Source: Przewalskia tangutica (taxonomy: Eukaryota > Streptophyta > Magnoliopsida > Solanales > Solanaceae). Taken from it: a DNA stretch of 64,000 nucleotides. The position numbers and the translations under genes are program-made. This document shows, in pieces, positions 59,650 to 64,000 of this stretch; the first letter of the stretch is position 1; the number at the start of each line of letters is the position of its first letter. The notes beneath the pieces are model-generated. The model did no database searches and was not told the origin of the DNA. It saw only the letters and a list, made by a program, of their open reading frames with translations. The DNA is taken from contig CM056718.1 of the NCBI GenBank assembly GCA_029844215.1, forward strand, positions 165,033,396-165,097,395. The letters are read 5' to 3'.

Positions 59650-62600
59650 ATGGCTCCAGCTTCTTACAATTGCATATTCAATACTATATGTGTAATGAAC
59701 GCTTCCAGTCGATTAGGTACAAAGCTAGTAAAACGTCTTCTCAAGAGAGGTTACACAGTTCATGCAACTGTTCAAAATAATGGTAATGCTATTGCAATGT
59801 ATCTAATTTTGTTTCCTATATATTTATTTCTTCTTTTTTAACCAATTAGGAATATATATATGTAGGCGATAAGTCGTTGTCGTTGAAGGGGATTGAATGT
59901 GAAGAGAAGAAATTGAAGATATTTGAGGCGGACCCTTTTGATTACCATAGCATTCTTGATGCATTGAAGGGTTGTTCTGGTTTGTACTACTCGTTTGAGC
60001 CTCCATCAGATTATCCTACTTACGATGTAAGCTTACTTTTAATTCATCTAGCTCAATGTTACAATCACGGCCGTCTCAAACATTCTGAGGGTCCTGTTCT
60101 AATTCGTAAAAGTGAGTCCTTAATTAGGATAAAATTTGCGAATTATAGTATTTACAGTAAATTTTGACTAATACTATTTAATAAAAAAAAAAAGGGCCCT
60201 AAAATTTTTTATTTTTCGAGGGCCTTTGCGATGGCACACCTCGAACGGATCCAAACACGACTCTGGTTACAATCAATTAGGTTTTGTTCCATCAAGGATT
60301 TTATGATCAGGAAGAAAGAAAAAGGTGTTAAAGTAAAAAAAATAAAAATTATACACGACGGTAATTAAATAGTTATGTCCGGTCGTGGTAATTAATGACA
60401 ATGAGTACGTGTACAAGTTTTCTTTACACCATTAGTTAATACTTACTTGGGAGCAATCTGCCACCCTGGAACCAACTGAGCTACACCCATGCGGGTTAGT
60501 TAATACTTACTGAGTTTACTTTTACTTGTTTAGTTTGTATTTTGCACTTTTTAAAGAAAAAATTATATTTATTTTATTAAATTATCTAATGGCACTTTGA
60601 AATCTAAATTTAACTACCAATTAGTTTGAAAAATAGTTAATTGATGATAAGGGTTAAATTGGAAAAAAATATTAATTCTTTTTTGATTTGTTACAATTAC
60701 TAAAAGGGAAAATCTAATATTTTTGTATTAGATAAGTTCAATTGAATGGAGGAAATATTAGTCTATAGTAATAGGTAAATTTTCATAGCTAACTTGATAT
60801 AGTAAAACAAAATATATAGTACAGTCAATTTAATTGCACTAACACTAATATACACTATCCATGTATACAATTTGAATCCAGAATTGCTAATTACTGCAGT
60901 CAGCTATATTTAGATGGGTATTTAAGGAACATATGATAAGTTAGGTTAAACATTATTTAGCAGTTGAATGAAGCAGGTACTAATTACAAAGATGAACCTA
61001 TAAATATACAATGACAGGAAGAAATAGCAGAAGTGGAGGTGAGGGCTGCACATAACGTATTGGAAGCATGCGCACAAACAGACACCATCGAAAAAGTTGT
61101 TTTCACTTCTTCAGCAACTGCAATTATTTGGGGACATGATAATCATAAAGATCATCTTGATGAAAGAAATTGGACTGACATCAACTTGTGTCGCAAATTC
61201 AAGGTACCCCCCCTTACCTTTTAACTTTTTTGAAGTGAATCGAGTACTACTTGCATGCAGACATAACGTTTAAAGGTTAATTTGGTATTTCAACATGGTG
61301 TAATAATATATCTGTCTTATTTTTCAGGTTAAAAAATACTTCACCCGTCTCAATTTACGTGATATCATTTGATTTAGCACAAAGTTTAAGGAAGAAATGA
61401 AGACTTTTGAAATTTGTGGTCCAAAATAAGTCTTAGATATTTGTATGACTATAAATCATTTCATAAAATTAAATTATTTCTATATATAGAAACCTGAATA
61501 GACTAAAAATAATATTGTGTCACATAAATTGGACAAAGGGAGTAACAACATAAATATTACTCCTTTTAATTGTATGTCTTTTAGTAGCTAATTTGGTAGT
61601 GTAATTATTTTTACAAATGTGACTTTATAAAAATTATAAAGAGTTTAAGTTTTATACACAATCACACTATATAATTTCTTACACTATTAGATCATTCAAA
61701 TAATATTTATAGTTAAGTTTCCTTAAATTGTGAATTTGGAATCTTAAAAGTAAAATATGTTACCTATTACAAAGGGTAAAGATAACTAGTGTAAAAATTG
61801 TTTACACTAACAGTGTGTATTGCTGATAATGTCAGTGTATAGAGTTTTTACACCATCATGTTGAGTTCACTTACAACAAAAAGGTAAATTTTCATAGCAA
61901 ATCTTATATGATAAAATGGAAAAATAGAAAAATAACCTGCTAAAACCGGTTAAATTGACTTGTTGGTGTAAACTCTGTATATAGCTTTAAGTGCAAACTT
62001 AAAAGTGTCATAGAATTGCTTACAGATCTTAATAACTGTTTTGCTAAAATTGGACAGCTGTGGCATGCAATGTCAAAAACACTAGCAGAGAAGACAGCTT
62101 GGGCATTGGCAATGGATAGAGGAATTAACATGGTGACCATAAACTCAGGACTGTTAATGGGTCCTGAATTAACCATCACACATCCTTACCTTAAAGGAGC
62201 AGCTGAGATGTATGAAGATGGTGTCTTTGTGACTGTCGATCTTGATTTCTTGGTGGATGCCCACATTTGTGTCTATGAAGAAATAGCAACCTATGGTCGA
62301 TATTTGTGCTTCAATCACATCATTAATAAAAAAGAAGATGCTCTTAACCTTGCCAATATGTTGTCTCCCTTGCCTTCTCCCCCTCAAAGGTATACACCTC
62401 ACCTTATCCCTTTGGTCTACGAAAAGAGTTTTAACTTTTATAAATCGACCGTTCTTTACACTATTAGGTCACCTAAAGAGAGAATAGAGATTCACCATAA
62501 AATGTGAGACTTGTAATCGTGAAAACAATACATATTACATGCTATAGCAGAAGTAAAGTTAACTTGACAGTATAAAAATTGTTTGTAAAATCGGTATATA

Positions 62601-63061
62601 TAAGTTAAAGTCGAATGGATATTTACCGTGTAACTGGCGGAGGAACAAAGGGGTTTATGTAAGGGGTTTATCTGAACCCATTCACCGAAAATATTATGCT
62701 ATATATACAAAATCAAAATTATTTTTCAAGTATATATAGTAAATCTTGAATCCCTTTGATTTCTTCGAGTGTTTATTTATTTATATTTTGAATCGCTCTA
62801 ACAAATATATTGACTCCGCCACTGATGGTAACCATCGAGTTTTTCACATAAACCTTTCTCTTATTCTTTGAATTCTTTCCTCATTATACATACACATTAC
62901 TATTTTTGTTTTTGTTTTTTGCATATGATAGTTTGGAGGAAGACACAAGGATAATCGAGAAGAGAATCAGCAACAATAAATTGAACAAGCTTATGGTTGA
63001 CTTTAGAGGATGTCAGCCCCAGATGAACCAAAATGCAAATCAAGACATTTGCTTATCATGA
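59650..63061 (+). CDS. Cinnamoyl-CoA-reductase-like extended SDR (SNL6-like), five exons
   Basis: Exons 59650-59782, 59866-60026, 61018-61203, 62058-62389 and 62932-63061 join in phase with GT/AG borders to give 313 residues, a normal length. This matches plant cinnamoyl-CoA-reductase-like SDRs of the SNL6 type: VHATVQNN, IFEADPFDYHSILDALKGC, SGLYYSFEPPSDYPTYD, EVEVRAAHNVLEACAQTDTI, KVVFTSSATAIIW, LWHAMSKTLAEKTAWALAMD, KGAAEMYEDGVFVTVD. Rice SNL6 is linked to lignin and defence. Two points are unusual. The GxxGxxG/A nucleotide-binding motif reads N17-x-x-S20-x-x-G23, and the catalytic YxxxK reads H163-x-x-x-K167. Ser129/130 and Lys167 are kept. True CCRs have a KNWYCYGK-type site, absent here. 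The start is the first ATG after the TATA box. No frame damage; probably expressed, with altered or no CCR activity. Confidence 0.93.
60448..60495 (-). mobile_element. 48-bp tRNA-like retroinsertion in intron 2
   Basis: The minus strand reads GGGTGTAGCTCAGTTGGTT near its 5' side, with the A-box core TAGCTCAGTTGG. A perfect 16-bp direct repeat, ttagttaatacttact, flanks it at 60432-60447 and 60496-60511. This is a SINE or tRNA head without its body. Confidence 0.75.
61337..61544 (+). mobile_element. Stowaway-type MITE in intron 3
   Basis: About 208 bp bounded by TA. The left terminus TACTTCACCCGTCTCAATTT is complementary, with mismatches, to the right terminus ending CACATAAATTGG...AGTA. No coding capacity. 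Confidence 0.8.
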
Positions 63062-63847
63062 AACTGCAAATTGACGAAGGAACCCGCAGCCGCAACTCTG
63101 TTGTGAAAGTGTATACATAAGCTCCACTGTAAATTAAATGCTATAAAATTTGATGACAATGTAACTTTCCCCCAACCCCACTTCCCAAGTAGGCAAATAG
63201 ACATCTTGGATGTAATGGGAGAAAAAAAAAACACATAAATAGCTAAATACAAGGCATGTAATCATGTTTATGTACAAAAGTCAATAACTTAATTAAGAGA
63301 CACCATGTGAGTTATATGAGTTGGATTTTTTGCAAAATATGTGATGGTAATTGCTTTGAGTCTAATCTCGTTTACTTGCAAGTCCAATAAAGAGAGATTC
63401 GTGCATGTCAAGAAGCTAGTGGATGTATGTAGAATAATAAAGTATTTGGGTACGTAAGGTTCGCTTTCAAACATAATTAAAATTTGACAAAATCAGAGTA
63501 CAATTTCCACTAAATTACTTCTTGTTAATACTAGTCTAATCAATAATAAAATTATATTGTTGCCGTCTAAATTATTTTTTGTTGGAAACACTATTTTTTT
63601 TTTCTCAATACACCTAATAAACGTTGCTTTCAAATTAAAACCTTGGTTAGTTATGTTTCTTCTAGAAAAACAGCAAGCATACGTACAGTTGTCATGATAT
63701 TTATTCTTAAAATTTTGACACGCTTACTAATGTGATTACAAGAAAGAGAATGGTCAATGTAATGTGACCATCTACATCTTTTAATTATCGCTCTTTCAGC
63801 ACTTGTTTTTTCGGCCTTGTGATCATTTACAAAATATAGTATCACAA
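63062..63847. other. 3' flank of the reductase-like gene
   Basis: 3' UTR and AT-rich intergenic sequence. No further gene recognised. The polyadenylation site was not placed. Confidence 0.5.
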
Positions 63848-64000
63848 CTACTATCTCCGTCTCAATTTATATGACATCATTTGATTAGATACAAAAAATT
63901 TAAAAGAAAAAACAAAGAAAACTTTTGAAATTTGTAATTCAAAACAAACCTTAAAAATCTTATGAAAACTCCATGTATTGGCTATTTTTCAATTTGTTTT
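63848..64000 (+). mobile_element. Stowaway-type MITE, cut by the window end
   Basis: Begins CTACTATCTCCGTCTCAATT and contains ACTTTTGAAATTTGTAATTC, the same family as at 61337 and 57286. Confidence 0.75.

Noticed and set aside
1..64000. A previously undescribed multi-gene system or gene cluster
   Set aside because: Both strands were read. Apart from the tRNA and the reductase-like gene, coding matches belong to known retroelement families or single broken plant genes, and no co-oriented group of unrecognised genes is present.

Overview
The window looks like plant nuclear DNA, most likely from a member of the nightshade family (Solanaceae). The evidence is AT-rich intergenic DNA, genes split by GT-AG introns, a nuclear-type tRNA-Thr(AGU), several classes of plant LTR retrotransposon, and a (TTG)n-tailed SINE of the TS type known from Solanaceae. 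The genus cannot be fixed from sequence alone.

Layout. 1-14 kb is an old gene-poor arm. It holds a broken Ty1/copia pol fragment, a TS-type SINE with an 18-bp target-site duplication (TSD), a LINE 3' fragment, a perfect 108-bp tandem duplication, a truncated casein-kinase-I-like (AEL/MUT9-like) pseudogene directly behind a frameshifted mitochondrial-type PPR pseudogene, a second tRNA-derived SINE, an apparently intact tRNA-Thr(AGU), and a UDP-glycosyltransferase pseudogene cut by a copia element.

14-50 kb is a deep nest of LTR retrotransposons. A Tat/Ogre-like Ty3/gypsy element, which retains only gag remnants, sits inside the copia element that sits inside the glycosyltransferase. Its 5' LTR was hit by another gypsy element that is now a solo LTR (TSD CTTGT), and that solo LTR was hit by a 10.1-kb chromovirus (TSD GCCCC). 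The 5' leader of the Tat-like element was hit by a relative of itself, now a solo LTR (TSD TTGAG). Its interior was hit by a 12.5-kb Athila-like element (TSD AGCAT). That element lacks a recognisable RT/integrase but keeps gag, protease and an env-like frame, and the env-like frame was split by a third LTR of the Tat-like family in reverse orientation.

50-57.3 kb holds an unassigned LTR-like stretch and a 5.0-kb Ty1/copia element whose 238-bp LTRs differ at only two positions (TSD CTCTA). It is inserted at the tip of a MITE.

57.3-64 kb contains the only protein gene that looks intact: a five-exon gene for a 313-residue cinnamoyl-CoA-reductase-like extended SDR. Its catalytic tyrosine position is His and its nucleotide-binding glycines are degenerate. 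Its introns carry a MITE and a 48-bp tRNA-like retroinsertion. I found no convincing new multi-gene system. The most informative content is the nested insertion history, a few recurring sequence blocks inside the LTRs, and the atypical reductase.
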